Shown in pieces: positions 43,001 through 53,745 of a DNA stretch of 64,000 nucleotides; within the stretch, counting starts at the first letter, position 1, and every line of letters starts with the position of its first letter. The position numbers and the translations under genes were made by a program. The notes under the pieces were generated by a model, which did no database searches, was not told the DNA's origin, and saw only the letters and a program-made list of their open reading frames with translations. The stretch spans positions 212,044,035-212,108,034 of the forward strand of contig OY992539.1 in assembly GCA_963921195.1 (NCBI GenBank), written 5' to 3'. The stretch is from Pegoplata infirma (lineage: Eukaryota; Arthropoda; Insecta; Diptera; Anthomyiidae).

Positions 43001-45385
43001 AAGACTATTCCCGTTCGAAGTTTTGTTCGAAGCGTTAAAAACGACTCGCAATTTTGTAGTCTTTCGCTCAGGTTTAACGACTGGGTGATGAGGCAAATAA
43101 CACGAAAGTGTTAAAGCCGGGGGGGTATATGAAACGAGTTTCATATGGTCAAGGTCCAGATATTCCCTTACGACGTTGTCGTACATTTCTTTAATCTCAG
43201 GTCTTCGTAGAAGCGAGGATTCTGTCCTGAAATATTGTTTCATGACATTCGACCTCGATATACCCAAGTTTAAAGTTTCAGGGAATTCAGGCTTAAATGG
43301 AAGAGTAACAATGTATCGACCATCAGAAGCACGACGCGTTGTTGACCTATAGTTCTCCTCACAAATTTTATCAAAAACCGATAAAATTTTCTTTTTAGGA
43401 GTTTCCTCGATTTCCCAAAATCTAAGAAGTGTTCTATTAAGAGAATCTTCTTCGGAAAAGTCTACCCTAGTCGAATAGACATGGACTCGAGGTTGTGAAA
43501 TTGGACCAGTAATAATCCAACCAAATACTGTATTTTGAGCTAGCAATGAGCCCAAAATATTTCGACGAATTTCTCCCAAAAGAATTTGAGGATATAAATC
43601 CGCGCCAAGCAAAAGGTCGACAGGTTTACTGTCGTAAAATTTAGAATCTGCTAGATGTAGATCCAATAGATTATCCCTTATAAACGAAGGAATGACAAAG
43701 GATGGTAAATTACCCGATATACTAGGCAAGACAAGTGCCATAGTTTCCAAGACAAGTGTACTGTCCAAGGGAGAGCCAATCTTCAAAGAACAAATTTTCT
43801 TCGAAGTAGCCGAGACTGCTTGATTTACACCTGAAACTTGAGCATTCGTGGAATGCGTTGAGAGTTTCAGGCGATTCTGCAAGCTTTCGCAAATAAACGA
43901 AGCCTCGGAAGCCGGATCTATAAGAGCCCGGGCTTGGTACGTAGTACCATGGTGAATAAGATTCACCATTGCTGTCCCTAGGAGTACAGTCCTATCCTGT
44001 GACGCGTGGAACACCTGGCGGTTCGCCAGAGCCGCGTGACTAATACCCGTAGACGTAGACGGAAGGAGAGAATTATCAGGCAGGGAGTTCTGTAATCCAG
44101 GGGCGGAAGGCGTACTCACAACTGCCGTAGAAGAATTATTTCCCCTTGCCGGTCTGTTAACAGATTGTACCTCACGATGCAACATAGTATGATGTCGCTT
44201 GTCACAAATAGAGCAAGTATTTTTGCTCTTACAATTCTTAGCTTCATGTGCCTTTGAAAAGCAATTGACACAATGATGAAACTTTTTTACAGTAGAATAT
44301 CTGTCAGCAACTGAAAGTTTTTTAAACTTTGGACAGATACGTAAAAAGTGTCCTTGATTTGGACACAAACCACAAAAAGTAATCGTAGAAGGTGTAGCAT
44401 TGGTATGATGTGACTTCACCTTTGGTTGAACAGTTTTCTTGGACGATCCAGAGCCTTTAAGATCGCGTAGGCAATCTAAAGTTTGGATTCGTTCCGTCAA
44501 AAACTTGTCCAAGTCTTCCCAAGAAGATATAGATTTCTTTACCTTAACTGTTTGTTCGAAAAGGTGCACGGTGTGCGGAGGCAACCGTTTTACAGAATTG
44601 TAAACTATAATTGGATCCCAGTTCGTAATTGGAATGTCATACGTAGACATTGCCGTCAAACATTTATTTACGCCGCGCTGAATCGTTTTAAGACCCTCGC
44701 TAGTTTCTTCCTCAAAGGAAGGAATAGCATAAAAAGCATCGAATTGATTAAAAACCAACATACGCTTATTGTCGTATGTGTCTTCCAAATTTTTCCACGC
44801 TATATTAAAGCCCTCATTAGTAAGTTGGCTTCTTGAAACGATTTCCCTTGCTTCCCCACTAGTCTTCTTAATGAGGTAACAAAGGCGCTCAACATTACTT
44901 AAACGAGCATTTTTAATATAAACCGCGGTAAAAAGGTCTCTGAACGTAGGCCACGACAAAAAATTTCCCTCAAATACATCGATATCACATGGAGGCAACG
45001 CCATTCGATGAAAGTAATCATCAACCTGAGGAACTACAACCGCCGAAGGCTGGGGTTTAGGATTAAGTTCCTCCTTTATTGCATTGAAAACTTGTATTTT
45101 CCCTTTTATATTGGACGCACAGTTTTCGTACGCGTCAAAAGCTATCTGATATTTGGACTCAATAGATGTCAAATCCCTAATATCAGAGTCTTCTAACGAT
45201 TTTACGTACTCCATGCTCCTTACAAAGGAGGATTCAACCTTCTCCCACAATGAATCTAATCGCTTACCCCTCATTTCCAACGAAAAAACGTTGTGTACCT
45301 CATCGTCAAGCTTAAAAAAGCCAGCACCAAAGGTGACAACATCTTCCGAAGCTTTAATGAAGGTCTCAAGTGCCGTCACTTCCAT
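40091..45385 (-). CDS. gag-pol: BEL/Pao gag-pol polyprotein
   Basis: A single 1764-codon ORF encodes all enzymes needed for replication of the element. Gag with a DUF1759-like region spans about 125-300. Zinc knuckles are at C338-C341-H346-C351, C372-C375-H380-C385 and C391-C394-H399-H403. The aspartic protease has RALIDPASEASFI (Asp490) and VDLLLGADLYPQIL (589-602). Reverse transcriptase has Asp826 in FNCDITQMYRQ and YVDD at 902-905. RNase H acidic residues are Asp1080, Glu1124, Asp1154 and Asp1200. Integrase has a zinc site (H1397, H1402, C1432, C1435) and the catalytic triad Asp1467, Asp1533 and Glu1586, with the long D-E spacing usual for BEL. A DUF5641-like domain closes the protein (about 1660-1760). 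Length is normal for the family, with no stop or frameshift. The ATG at 45385 is the first in frame. The protease motif DPA differs from the canonical D(S/T)G. Confidence 0.96.
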   Translation of the reverse strand: MEVTALETFIKASEDVVTFGAGFFKLDDEVHNVFSLEMRGKRLDSLWEKVESSFVRSMEYVKSLEDSDIRDLTSIESKYQIAFDAYENCASNIKGKIQVFNAIKEELNPKPQPSAVVVPQVDDYFHRMALPPCDIDVFEGNFLSWPTFRDLFTAVYIKNARLSNVERLCYLIKKTSGEAREIVSRSQLTNEGFNIAWKNLEDTYDNKRMLVFNQFDAFYAIPSFEEETSEGLKTIQRGVNKCLTAMSTYDIPITNWDPIIVYNSVKRLPPHTVHLFEQTVKVKKSISSWEDLDKFLTERIQTLDCLRDLKGSGSSKKTVQPKVKSHHTNATPSTITFCGLCPNQGHFLRICPKFKKLSVADRYSTVKKFHHCVNCFSKAHEAKNCKSKNTCSICDKRHHTMLHREVQSVNRPARGNNSSTAVVSTPSAPGLQNSLPDNSLLPSTSTGISHAALANRQVFHASQDRTVLLGTAMVNLIHHGTTYQARALIDPASEASFICESLQNRLKLSTHSTNAQVSGVNQAVSATSKKICSLKIGSPLDSTLVLETMALVLPSISGNLPSFVIPSFIRDNLLDLHLADSKFYDSKPVDLLLGADLYPQILLGEIRRNILGSLLAQNTVFGWIITGPISQPRVHVYSTRVDFSEEDSLNRTLLRFWEIEETPKKKILSVFDKICEENYRSTTRRASDGRYIVTLPFKPEFPETLNLGISRSNVMKQYFRTESSLLRRPEIKEMYDNVVREYLDLDHMKLVSYTPPALTLSCYLPHHPVVKPERKTTKLRVVFNASNKTSNGNSLNDCLYVGPTLQSDLVLLILRWRLFKFVFNCDITQMYRQIRVDSSHTPFQRILFRDSPTENVKEYELQTVTFGVNCAPYLAIRTLLQLADDSEAEYPLASHILRKCMYVDDVLTGYHDVSTALIARDQLIAALSTAKFELRKWTSNERSILNGFPPEHLVDAKLLTFVESSSSKTLGIQWNAQLDSFYFSVNPITPKSNHTKREVLSLIAKLFDPVGWLGPVIVVAKMIMQRIWLDHIGWDENLPLSTENDWQRFVTSYHEVNNIRIPRWVHYGPDSLVELHVFSDASEKAYAGVIYIRIETSSGEIYTHLLSGKTRVAPIKSISIPRLELCGAVLASELLQTVLGEIDIGILQVYCWTDSTIVLAWLKKDPCTWATFVRNRVCQIQQNVGNHNWYHVRSEDNPADLGSRGISPSELMGNDLWWHGPRWLRQDRSQWNISDISCLHTDLEAQVVKTHASFFADAKGKDLNYDILENYSKLDKALRVISYVLRFIYNCRKKQNLDTLSYPGKSLSNSEIKRAKMHLAIVAQKRHFGDEYECLLKGKPLSTKSALVPLNPFLDKSGVMRLNGRLVKCPSLSYSEQHPIILPYSDRFTQLLTEFVHLISIHGGNQLMLRILRIEYWIPRMKSKIRGVIGRCKRCRLDRKRSCSQIMAALPPERTTLVRPFTTTGVDFAGPFDIKSFTGRACKITKGYVCIFVCFSTKAIHLEAASDLSTAIFLAAFQRFVSRRGCPHTMFSDNGTNFVGASRELERDFKTFLKESQSAVCSTYGFQELSWRFVPAGAPHMGGLWEAGVKSFKLHFRKEAQAFKYTFEEFSTILARLEACLNSRPLCPMTDNPQEPVALTPGHFLIGSPILAPAEPEIDEPPLSIVNRFRKMKALTQHFCQRWKDEYLLSLHKRYKWQHPTREIQLEDLVVIRHEQLPPTSWRLGRVVKIHPGSDGRVRVVDVRTANGVVRRHIAKLVILSNLN

Positions 45386-46865
45386 TTGATTCTTGAAAAA
45401 ATTACAAAAATAATTAAATTTCCAAAGAAATTAAAAAAAAAATCAAGAAAACTTGTAAAAAAACGAAGTTTTACGAAAATTACCGAAGATATACGACAAA
45501 TTCCGAAGACCTGAAAAATTTTTCCGAAAATTTCAGAAAAATATCAAAAGAACTTTCAAAAAAAATTCAAAATTTTCTCAAAAAATTCAAAAATTTCCGA
45601 AATTTACCGAAGATTTCCGAAAAATAACGAATAAAACTCGAAGATTTCACAAATTCGACAAAGTTTTCTCAAAAAATTGAAAAGTGTACAAGACTTGACG
45701 AAAAGTCAAAAAAAATTTCAAAAAATTTCAAAAAACCAGCTTAAATTTCAAAAAAATACGAACACTCACGAAAAAAACCGAAGTATTTTCTTGTTCGTAA
45801 AAAAAATATTCAAAAAATTTGTTAAATGTGGTTAACTTTTTAAAAAGTTTAAAATTTTTCAAAAATCTTCAAAATACACAAAATTTTCCGAAAAAACACG
45901 AATGGTTCCGAAGAAACCCGAAGATCTGTCGAGTTCGTCAAAAAATTTAACGAAAAAACGATAAAAAATTTACAAGTTAAAAATTTTAATTTAAATGCAC
46001 ACACTTGATAACTCGCGACTGTGACGGACTGTAGGGTACTTTTTAAATGCAGTTAAAAAAAAGCAACAACACACACACGGTATGTATTCAAGATAGGAAT
46101 GCAGCTTAAGCAAGGAAAAAAAAATCCACACAGAAACTGGCGTGACGTAGTGAATAAAAAGAATAAAGCACAAAATAAAATAAAAACAACCGATTTGTTT
46201 ATAAAAAAAACACTATTTATGGGGATAGAAATATGTAAATATATATGTACGTAAATATGTAATAATATAAATAAAAAATTATTAAACACTTTTAACACTA
46301 ACCCGACGGCTTTTTGTAATAAAAAAAACAAATGGAATTATTTGAAATTTATATTTTTATTCGCACTTTAACGTTATTAAATATTCAAATAAATTATTTG
46401 ATTTATTTATTAAAATAAATCTATTTAAAAATTTTCAGTAGAAAAATTTATTTTTGGTAAACAAATGCACTGTTGATAAAAAATGTAACAAAAATTTACA
46501 TGGAATAACAAAGTGTCAAAAAGCACTGTTTTACCGACAAAGGGTTGTAAGACCGATCATTCACAATAGAACATTAAATAAAAAAAGGAGTATTTATAAT
46601 TTTAATACTTTTTTCTTTCCTTTTTTGTTCTATTTAATATTCTTCTTTTTTTTACTATTTTTCTTTTATGTATTGTATCTTTTTTTTCGAATTTATTTTT
46701 TCACTTTAAAACTCACAAAATAAACGAAACTGCACGTACCTTTTTATCGATGAAAATTAAAAAAAATAAGAGGGAAATTGTTGAGGGATGGAGGGATGTT
46801 CCAAAAAACGTTGAGATCTTCTATGGGAAGAGAGAAAAAATTCCAATTTTATCAAACTTTGTTTA
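45386..46865 (-). other. Long 5' leader of the BEL/Pao element
   Basis: About 1.5 kb between the primer site and gag-pol, unusually long and without a coding domain. The part nearest the ORF (45400-45970) is low in complexity, with repeated TTTTTCGGAAATTTT-like words on the transcribed strand. Potential splice donors are AAG/GTACGT at 46740/46739 and GTGAGT near 46711-46716 and 45764-45769. Confidence 0.6.
46732..46743 (-). promoter_or_regulatory. Candidate 5' splice site in the leader
   Basis: Minus strand AAAAAG/GTACGTG, a good match to the donor consensus, about 150 nt after the 5' LTR. Joined to the acceptor at 40051 it would remove a 6.7-kb intron and yield an ORF2 mRNA. Confidence 0.4.
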
Positions 46866-46884
46866 AATCCGGTTCGAAGGACCA
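46866..46884 (-). promoter_or_regulatory. Primer-binding site, tRNA-Tyr-like
   Basis: On the minus strand TGGTCCTTCGAACCGGATT begins 3 nt after the 5' LTR. It is complementary to a tRNA 3' end AATCCGGTTCGAAGGACCA. The acceptor strand TCGAAGG pairs with CCTTCGA, the usual start of insect tRNA-Tyr, so tRNA-Tyr is the likely primer. Confidence 0.75.
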
Positions 46885-46887
46885 AAA

Positions 46888-47256
46888 TGTTCGCCGTAGA
46901 TGCGTAAAAAGAAATAAAAAACAAAGTTTATATTTTAAAATTGGAGAATAAATTCTCAGATTTATTTAAATAAATAAATTACCTTTTTTATAAAAAATAT
47001 GTAGGGGCACGTAGTGCTATGTTTGAGAAGTACAAAACGAGTAAGAAAAAAAGACATACAAAGTGTATGTATAAGGGTGACAGACAATGCCTAAAACTAC
47101 CGTTATCGGTTATACTAGTTAGAATCTGTGCAAAAACTCTTAACAGAGTTGCATTGAAAGTGTAATAATGCAGATTCTAACTAGTTTTAACCCTTTACAG
47201 ACCAAAGGGGTCAATTTATAAATTTATTAAGCAAATAAAGGGTTTACGCTTAAACA
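46888..47256 (-). repeat. 5' LTR of the BEL/Pao element
   Basis: 369 bp, same sequence as 38161-38529 by eye. It should carry the promoter for minus-strand transcription. The internal 15-bp inverted repeat lies at 47114-47128 and 47171-47185. No certain TATA box or initiator could be assigned. Confidence 0.95.
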
Positions 47257-47261
47257 TAATG
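47257..47261. repeat. Target-site duplication (right), TAATG
   Basis: Second copy of the 5-bp duplication bounding the BEL/Pao element. Confidence 0.9.
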
Positions 47262-48485
47262 TTTTATTAAGATTTTAACAATGTTAAGCGACATTTTCAT
47301 TTAATACTTTAATAAACTTTGACATTTACATATGGAAGATTACAAAAAATCTTAATGTTTTTAGACTAGATTTTGTGACATTTTTTGTATAGAAAAATTT
47401 TTAGATTCTGATTAATTTTTCTAAACATTTTTCCTTTACAAAAATTTTATTGAAATATAAGAATTTTTCCAATTTATCTTACAAACTATTTTTAGTGTAG
47501 AAAAATATAGTACAGATTCGTAGACCTTTCAAAAAGCTTGAACAATACTTTAAGTTTTGAAAAATGTTTATCATTCTGCAATGTGTTTTAGCAACATTCT
47601 AGAAAAGTCTTGCTAATTAAGCAAATGTTACACTAATTTTTTTTTTAAATTTTATATTAAAATTTGGTTAACTGTTTGCATCATTTTATAATATATTTAG
47701 CAATCAAGCATTTTTTGCAAATGTTTATGCAACACTTACCGTGTTCCTGCAACATTAAAACAAAATTTTAGCAACATAAAGAAAATATTTTATCAACATT
47801 TTTTACAATGGTTCAGCAAAATTTTAATAATGTTTAAGTAAGATTTTAACAATGTTTCAGCAACATTTTTAATCAATACTTTTATAAACTTTGGCTTTTA
47901 CATATGGAACAAAACAAATCTTAATGTTTTCAGATTATATTCTATGACATTTTTTGGAAAGAAAATTTTATAGATTCTGATTAATTTTTCTGAACACTTT
48001 TTCTTTACAAAAATTTCATTAAAGTCTGAGAATCTTTTTAACGAATGTTATAAACTTCGTTTTAAGTGTTGGACAATTTGTTACAGATTCTTAGCTTTTG
48101 AAAAATCGTTATGTTCTAGCAACATTTTGGAAAAGTCTTGCTTATATTACGGAAAAATTTGATTATGTTACTGCAACAAATTGAACATGTTTCAGAGACA
48201 TTTTTTTAACAAAGTATGTATTAGAAAAACTTTTTTAAAATGTTTCTGCAACATTTTAACATTGTTTCAGCAACATTTTCTTTAATACAATTCACCATTT
48301 ACATACGAAGGACTTAAAAAAAATCTTTGACTTCAGATACTGAAACATTTTATGAACAAAAAATCTTTAATTCTGAGACATTATTGAAAAATTTCAGATT
48401 GTGAGATTCGGAAAGAATTAAAAAAAAAATTTGAAAATCTGAGAATTTTACTGTACAATTTTTATAAATCAATGTCGGAGAATTT
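47262..48485. repeat. Mixed 22-bp palindromic and 35-bp satellite remnants
   Basis: AACATTTTAACAATGTTTCAG-like units alternate with TTTTTATAGATTCTGA-like units. A segment of about 550 bp seems duplicated: TTTACATATGGAA...CTTAATGTTTT near 47320-47360 recurs near 47895-47925, with similar sequence after both. Confidence 0.65.
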
Positions 48486-49043
48486 TTCCTTTTTTTCAAG
48501 CTTCTTTACCCATAGTTTAATTGCTTACCGAGTAGCTAGATGTTAGTATTAGTAGTGTTAGTGTTGCTATAAAGCAATCAGCACCTATTGTATATCTCTT
48601 TATGGGTGACGACGACATTTACATACTTACACACCATACCACACCACACATTTTTTTTCAATATGAATTCTATTTCCACCATGTGGATCTAGTTTTTTTT
48701 TTCATATTCCCCCATAATAAATAATATGAAAAGTATAAGCTAAATATTGGTCGTATTGAAATGATTAATTGGAAAATTATCATGCAGGCTTTAGTGTCGT
48801 TAGTGTCGGGTATTATTCTACTCTATTTATTGGAATAATCAAAGTTTCATGAAAATGAAAAGTGTATTGTTGTGTATTTTGTTATGGATGATTGTGTACA
48901 ACAAAACCAAGTGTTAAATGAGGGAGAGGCTTAACGCGACACACACACAAGACAAACGACACTGAACAATTTGATAAAGATATTTTGTGGTATACAAGGT
49001 AGGAAGAAGAAATTAATACCAACTTTTTTTTTATTTTTTATTA
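48486..49043. other. Unique stretch
   Basis: Single-copy-looking DNA. No gene recognised. Confidence 0.45.
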
Positions 49044-49051
49044 AAAGACAT

Positions 49052-50689
49052 TAGTGTATCCAAAAAAACCGCCGATTTTCAAAAACCGGTTTTCGGTTTA
49101 TTCGAAAAATCTAAAATTTAAAAAACCGGTTTCGGTTTTTATATAAAAAACCGGTCAACCGGTTTTTTCCGGTTTTTTAATAATTTTAGATTTTTATTTA
49201 AAAAAAAGAAATTTGTTAATTAAATAGAAGAAAATTAGATACAAAATTATTTTATTAACTTTACTTAACTTAAAACTTATAAAAACGTTTGGTTTTATAT
49301 TCTAAAATTATCAGGGTATTCACTTCAGAAATTTTTGGCCCTTCACTAAGAAAAAAAAAATTTCAAATCAAGCAGAAACAATCTCAAAATAAAAAGAAAA
49401 CAGTGACAAAAGTCAACAAACTTTGTTTTTGCTTAATTTGAAAATTTTTATTTTCATTTTTAAAATGGGCCAATATAAACTAACATTTTAAAATCAAAGT
49501 TGCTTCATTTTTAATTTAAAATTGAGAAATTTTTGATTTAATGTTGATATAATTTTATTTTTATGTCATCAATTATTTTTTCCTCGACAACGCCCTTAAA
49601 CCAAAGAAGCCCCTAAACCAAAGAAGAACAAAATCATGTTAGATAACAAAAAAAAAAAAAACATATTAAGCTTTATAACTTACCATTACTTGTAGATATT
49701 TTCCACAAATTTAATTTTTTACACATATATATCTTAGGGATTAATTCTTTTTTACCAAAAATTTTAAATTTTTTGCAAAAATTACGCAACGACGCAACAA
49801 ATTTTCTAAAAATGAACATGTTCAAATTGAAAATGTTTTCATCTTAAAATTTGACATATGATTTCGAAATGTCAATTTACAACTAAAATTAAAATTCTTT
49901 AACATCAAATTGAATATGAAAAAAAGTTGTTTTGAAAATGAAAATTTGAATTGACAATAATTCAAATTTGTAACGATTTTTTACGACAGCATAATAAATT
50001 TAAGATTATTCATTTTTAAATTAAGAGGTTAACAAAAATATTTTTTTTTAAATCAATATATTTCAATATTAATAATAAAATTTTTTGAAAATATTGCAGT
50101 ATTTTTAAATCAAAAAAGAAAATTTTTGATTTAAGTATGCTTTTTTCCCTCAGTGTTGCAACAGTGCAATATTGCAACTTTAAAAAAAAAAAAATTAATA
50201 AAATTTTTATTTTTCTATTACCTTTTATATGATGTCGTTGCAAGAAAATATTCAAAATTTATTTAAATAGTAATACAATTGCTTCTATTCACAAAGAAAC
50301 TACCAAAAAAATTTTGAAATTGCGATATTTTGCAAAAATTTCTAACGTGAATTCCATTAATGATTTAGAAATAAAAAACAATTTTTGAGTCCTGGTTGTG
50401 TTATAGTTTTTGATTATTTTCAATAAAATTTGATTTTTGTTTAAAATTCACGTTCGATTTTTGTTTAGCAAACTATCGCTCAAAATTTTGGACCAAAATC
50501 GCTTTCAATTTTTTCTAAAAATTACAAAGTGACACCAATGTTATTGGTTATTCATAAAAAAAATAAACCGGTTAAACCGACCTAAAAACACCGGTTTTTC
50601 GAATAACCGAATTTGAATAAAAACCGAAACCGGCCGAGTTTTTGAAAATGAAAAAACCGGTCCACCGGTTTTCGGTTTTGGATACTCTA
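49052..50689. mobile_element. hAT-type element rich in ACCGGTTTTCGG, 1.6 kb
   Basis: AAAGACAT is duplicated at 49044-49051 and 50690-50697. The ends are TAGTGTATCCAAAA and, reverse-complemented, TAGAGTATCCAAAA. Subterminal regions (49070-49180 and 50560-50680) carry many AACCGGTTTT words on both strands, which could be transposase-binding repeats. A second element (49344-50155) is nested inside. No transposase ORF. Confidence 0.7.
49344..50155. mobile_element. DNA element family D, short copy
   Basis: Ends CACTAAGAAAAAAAAAA and, reverse-complemented, CACTGAGGGAAAAAAGC. Both edges match 22266-23957. Flanking TT on both sides may be a 2-bp target duplication. The 79-codon minus-strand ORF (50016-50255) crosses its boundary and is not a gene. 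Confidence 0.55.
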
Positions 50690-50697
50690 AAAGACAT

Positions 50698-51780
50698 GCA
50701 TATTAATATGATGAAATGTGATTTTAATAAGATTTATAAACAATAACATTGAAAGAAAGAAGAGGATAGTAATGGTTTTAAAATGTTTTTTTTTTTTTTT
50801 TTGGAATTGATTACAAATCATCAAACAATTAGTCACTGTTTAAATTGGTTTATCACCATAATATGGAAATTTATGTAAATTATAATTATAAAACTTAATT
50901 TGTTTTCCAATTTTTCTAATCTATATAACAAATTATTTGAAATTGGGGCTGCTCTCTAGAAAAGTTTTAATTTTTTATGCTTTAATTTTATTTTTTTTAG
51001 AAATCCCCAGGAGTCTAACTGTGTTTTATTTTCTAAGTTACCAGTTCACCAGTTTAATTTTCTTATTAAATCTGTATTTCTCTCTATTTAATATATGTTC
51101 AAAATAATTGTTTACTCGTTTCTTTAACACATGTTCATGTAGAGTTTTTATTAGAACATTTACTGTTTTTTTTAGCACAGCAGGATTTTAACACTACATG
51201 ATGGTCAAGATAAAGTACAATTATTTGTAATTGACTATGAGATAATCAAAATTTAATAATTGAGTCATTAAAAAAATGTTGAACAAATTTAATAAAACTT
51301 TAAAACTAATCAGAAAAATTAACTGTTATAGATTGTTACAAATTTACAAAACAGGTGGATAAAACAAAAGACTTAAGACACAAACTAAAAAATAATCAGA
51401 AGCACCCTCCACATTTCTATTGAGTTTGTCGAATTTTTTTAATTGTCGTGAGTTATTTTTTTATATAAATTTATCTAGATTTTCCTTTAATTTTTTTACA
51501 AACACTTACATTTCATTTTATGGTGGTTTTTGCCTTAAAAATACTGAGATAATGATAAAATACATTATAATACATAATTATAATTAGAGCCTGAGCTCAA
51601 CTGTCTTTACAGAAAAAACAAAAAATAAAAATATATCTTTTGAAGAACTTTCATACTCAAGATACTTGTACGAGGGTTTAAAACAAACTTCTGGCAAAAA
51701 TCTTTCAATGGAACATCATTAGAAGGTGAAAAACACCAAAAAAAAAATGTTGGTTATCAAGTTTTTGCAATAAGCCCTTC
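50698..51780. other. Unique AT-rich island
   Basis: No gene recognised. Contains motif copy 5. Confidence 0.5.
51364..51377 (+). other. Dispersed 14-bp motif, copy 5
   Basis: Exact ACAAAAGACTTAAG followed by ACACAAACTAAAA. Confidence 0.7.
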
Positions 51781-53745
51781 ATATGTATTACATTTTAAAA
51801 ATATTGCACACATTGGGCAACATTTTACAAATGTTGCAGCTAAATTTTACAGTACCATTTAAATTGCATAATATTGACAACATTTCAAAAATGTTTCAGA
51901 TACATTTAAAAAATGTCTCAGCTACATTTTAAAAAAAAATTTAACAATTTTACAAATGTTAAAGAAACATTTCGCAAATATTTTAACAAATTTTACACCA
52001 ACATTTTGCAATTGTTTTATATTATCCATATTCAGCAACATTTAACAGATGTTATAGCAACATTAAACAAATGTTGCAGAAACATTTATCAGATGTTTCA
52101 CCAACATTTTTAAAACTTTTTACAAATGCTAAAAAAAATTTTTTAAATGTTTAATCAATATTTCCCAAAGGTTTTATCAACAATTTTCAAATGCTTAAAT
52201 ACTTCCAAATGTTTTATCAACATTTTCTAGTTGATTTGAAAAATGTCTAATCAACATTTTTCAAAAGTTTTATCAACATTTTCCAAATGTTTGATCAACA
52301 TCTTCCAAATGTTTTAAAAACACTTTACATACGTTGTTGCAACATTAAAGGAATATTACAGAATCATTGGACAAATATTGCAGAAACATTTTACAAATAT
52401 TACTGCAACATCTAGTAAATGTCACCTAAATATTAAACAAATGTTGCAGGTACATAAAAAAAATTATTAGAACGAATGTTTGAGGACCATTGAACAAATG
52501 TTGGAGAAACATTTTTGAAATGTTGTAGCAATATTTTAAAAATGTTTTAACAACTTTTTTCATATTATTTTACAAATTCTGTAACAACGTCTGGCAAATG
52601 TTATTGTAACATCTTGCAAATGTAACAGCAACATTAAACAAATGCTTTTTTTGTTTTATTTTTTTCGTTTTTTTCCCGGGTTTTCTAGATTTTTTCTAAA
52701 GTTTTCTTAAATTTTCTGAATTTTTCCTAATTTTGTAAATGATACTAAATTTTTGTGATTTTCCAGAATTTTTCTGATTTATTCAATCTAAGTTTTTCAA
52801 ATTGGATTACCCTTGAACCTTTATAACTATCTTAACAAATATTTCATATTATTTCATACTCCCTTAGCAATATTTTACACATGTTATAACAACATTTAAC
52901 AAATATTGCAGCAACATTTATCGGATGCTTCACCAACATTTTAAAAGTGCTTTAAAATGCTCTATCAAATGCTTCAGCATATTTTTTATAATGTTTAATC
53001 AATATTTTCCAAAAGTTTTATAAACATTTTTCAATTGATTTATCAACATTTTCAAATCTTTTATCAACATTTTCCAAATGTTTAATCTACATTTTCCAAA
53101 TGTTTAATCAACATTTTCCAAATGTTTCATCAAAATTTTTCAAAATGTTTCATCAACATTTTTCAAATGTTTCATCAACATTTTTCAAATGTTTCATCAA
53201 CATTTTTCAAATGTTTAATACACATTTTCCAAATGTTTAATCAACATTTTCAAAATGTTTTGTCGACATCTTTCAAGTGTTTTGTCGACATCTTCCAAAT
53301 GTTTTAACAACACTTTACATATGTTATAGCAACATTTAACAATTGTTGCAACAACATTTAACAAATATTGCAGATACATTTAACAAATGTTAATGCAGCA
53401 TTTAGCAAATGTAACATAAACATTTAATAAATATTGCTTAAATATTCAACAAATGTTGCAGACACATTTAACAAATGTAAGAGAAACATATTTGAAATGT
53501 TAAAGCAATATTTAAAAAAATGTTTTAATATCATTTTGCAAAAGTTGCATTAACATGTTGCATAGTTAAAGCAACATTTATAGGTTTTAGCAACATTTTC
53601 AAAATATTTTTGCTATATTACAGGGTTTTAAAATCATCTTGGAAATGTTAAATAAATATCTTGTTGCAAACAAATGTTACAGCAACATCTTGTAAATGTT
53701 GCAGAAACATGTTGCAAATGTTTCAGTCACATTAAACAAATTTTT
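51781..53745. repeat. 22-bp palindromic repeat arrays
   Basis: Two blocks (51781-52645 and 52850-53745) of AACATTTTACAAATGTT-type units. A regular sub-block at 53080-53300 has TTTCATCAACATTTTTCAAA units. The spacer at 52650-52850 is T-rich. ORFs across it are artefacts of the repeat. Confidence 0.85.

Larger units (their letters stand above)
38161..47256 (-). mobile_element. Complete BEL/Pao LTR retrotransposon, 9096 bp
   Basis: Two 369-bp LTRs that look identical base by base enclose a tRNA-Tyr-like primer site, a 1.5-kb leader, an intact 1764-codon gag-pol ORF and an intact second ORF of 387 codons, all on the minus strand. BEL/Pao identity follows from the Gag (DUF1759-like), protease (DUF1758-like), RT with YVDD, integrase and DUF5641-like C-terminus in this order. 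Identical LTRs, open frames and an exact 5-bp duplication indicate recent insertion. The target was the 22-bp palindromic repeat. Confidence 0.95.

Noticed and set aside
40583..45389. Plus-strand ORFs of 60-117 codons across the BEL/Pao element
   Set aside because: Shadows of the minus-strand gag-pol gene.
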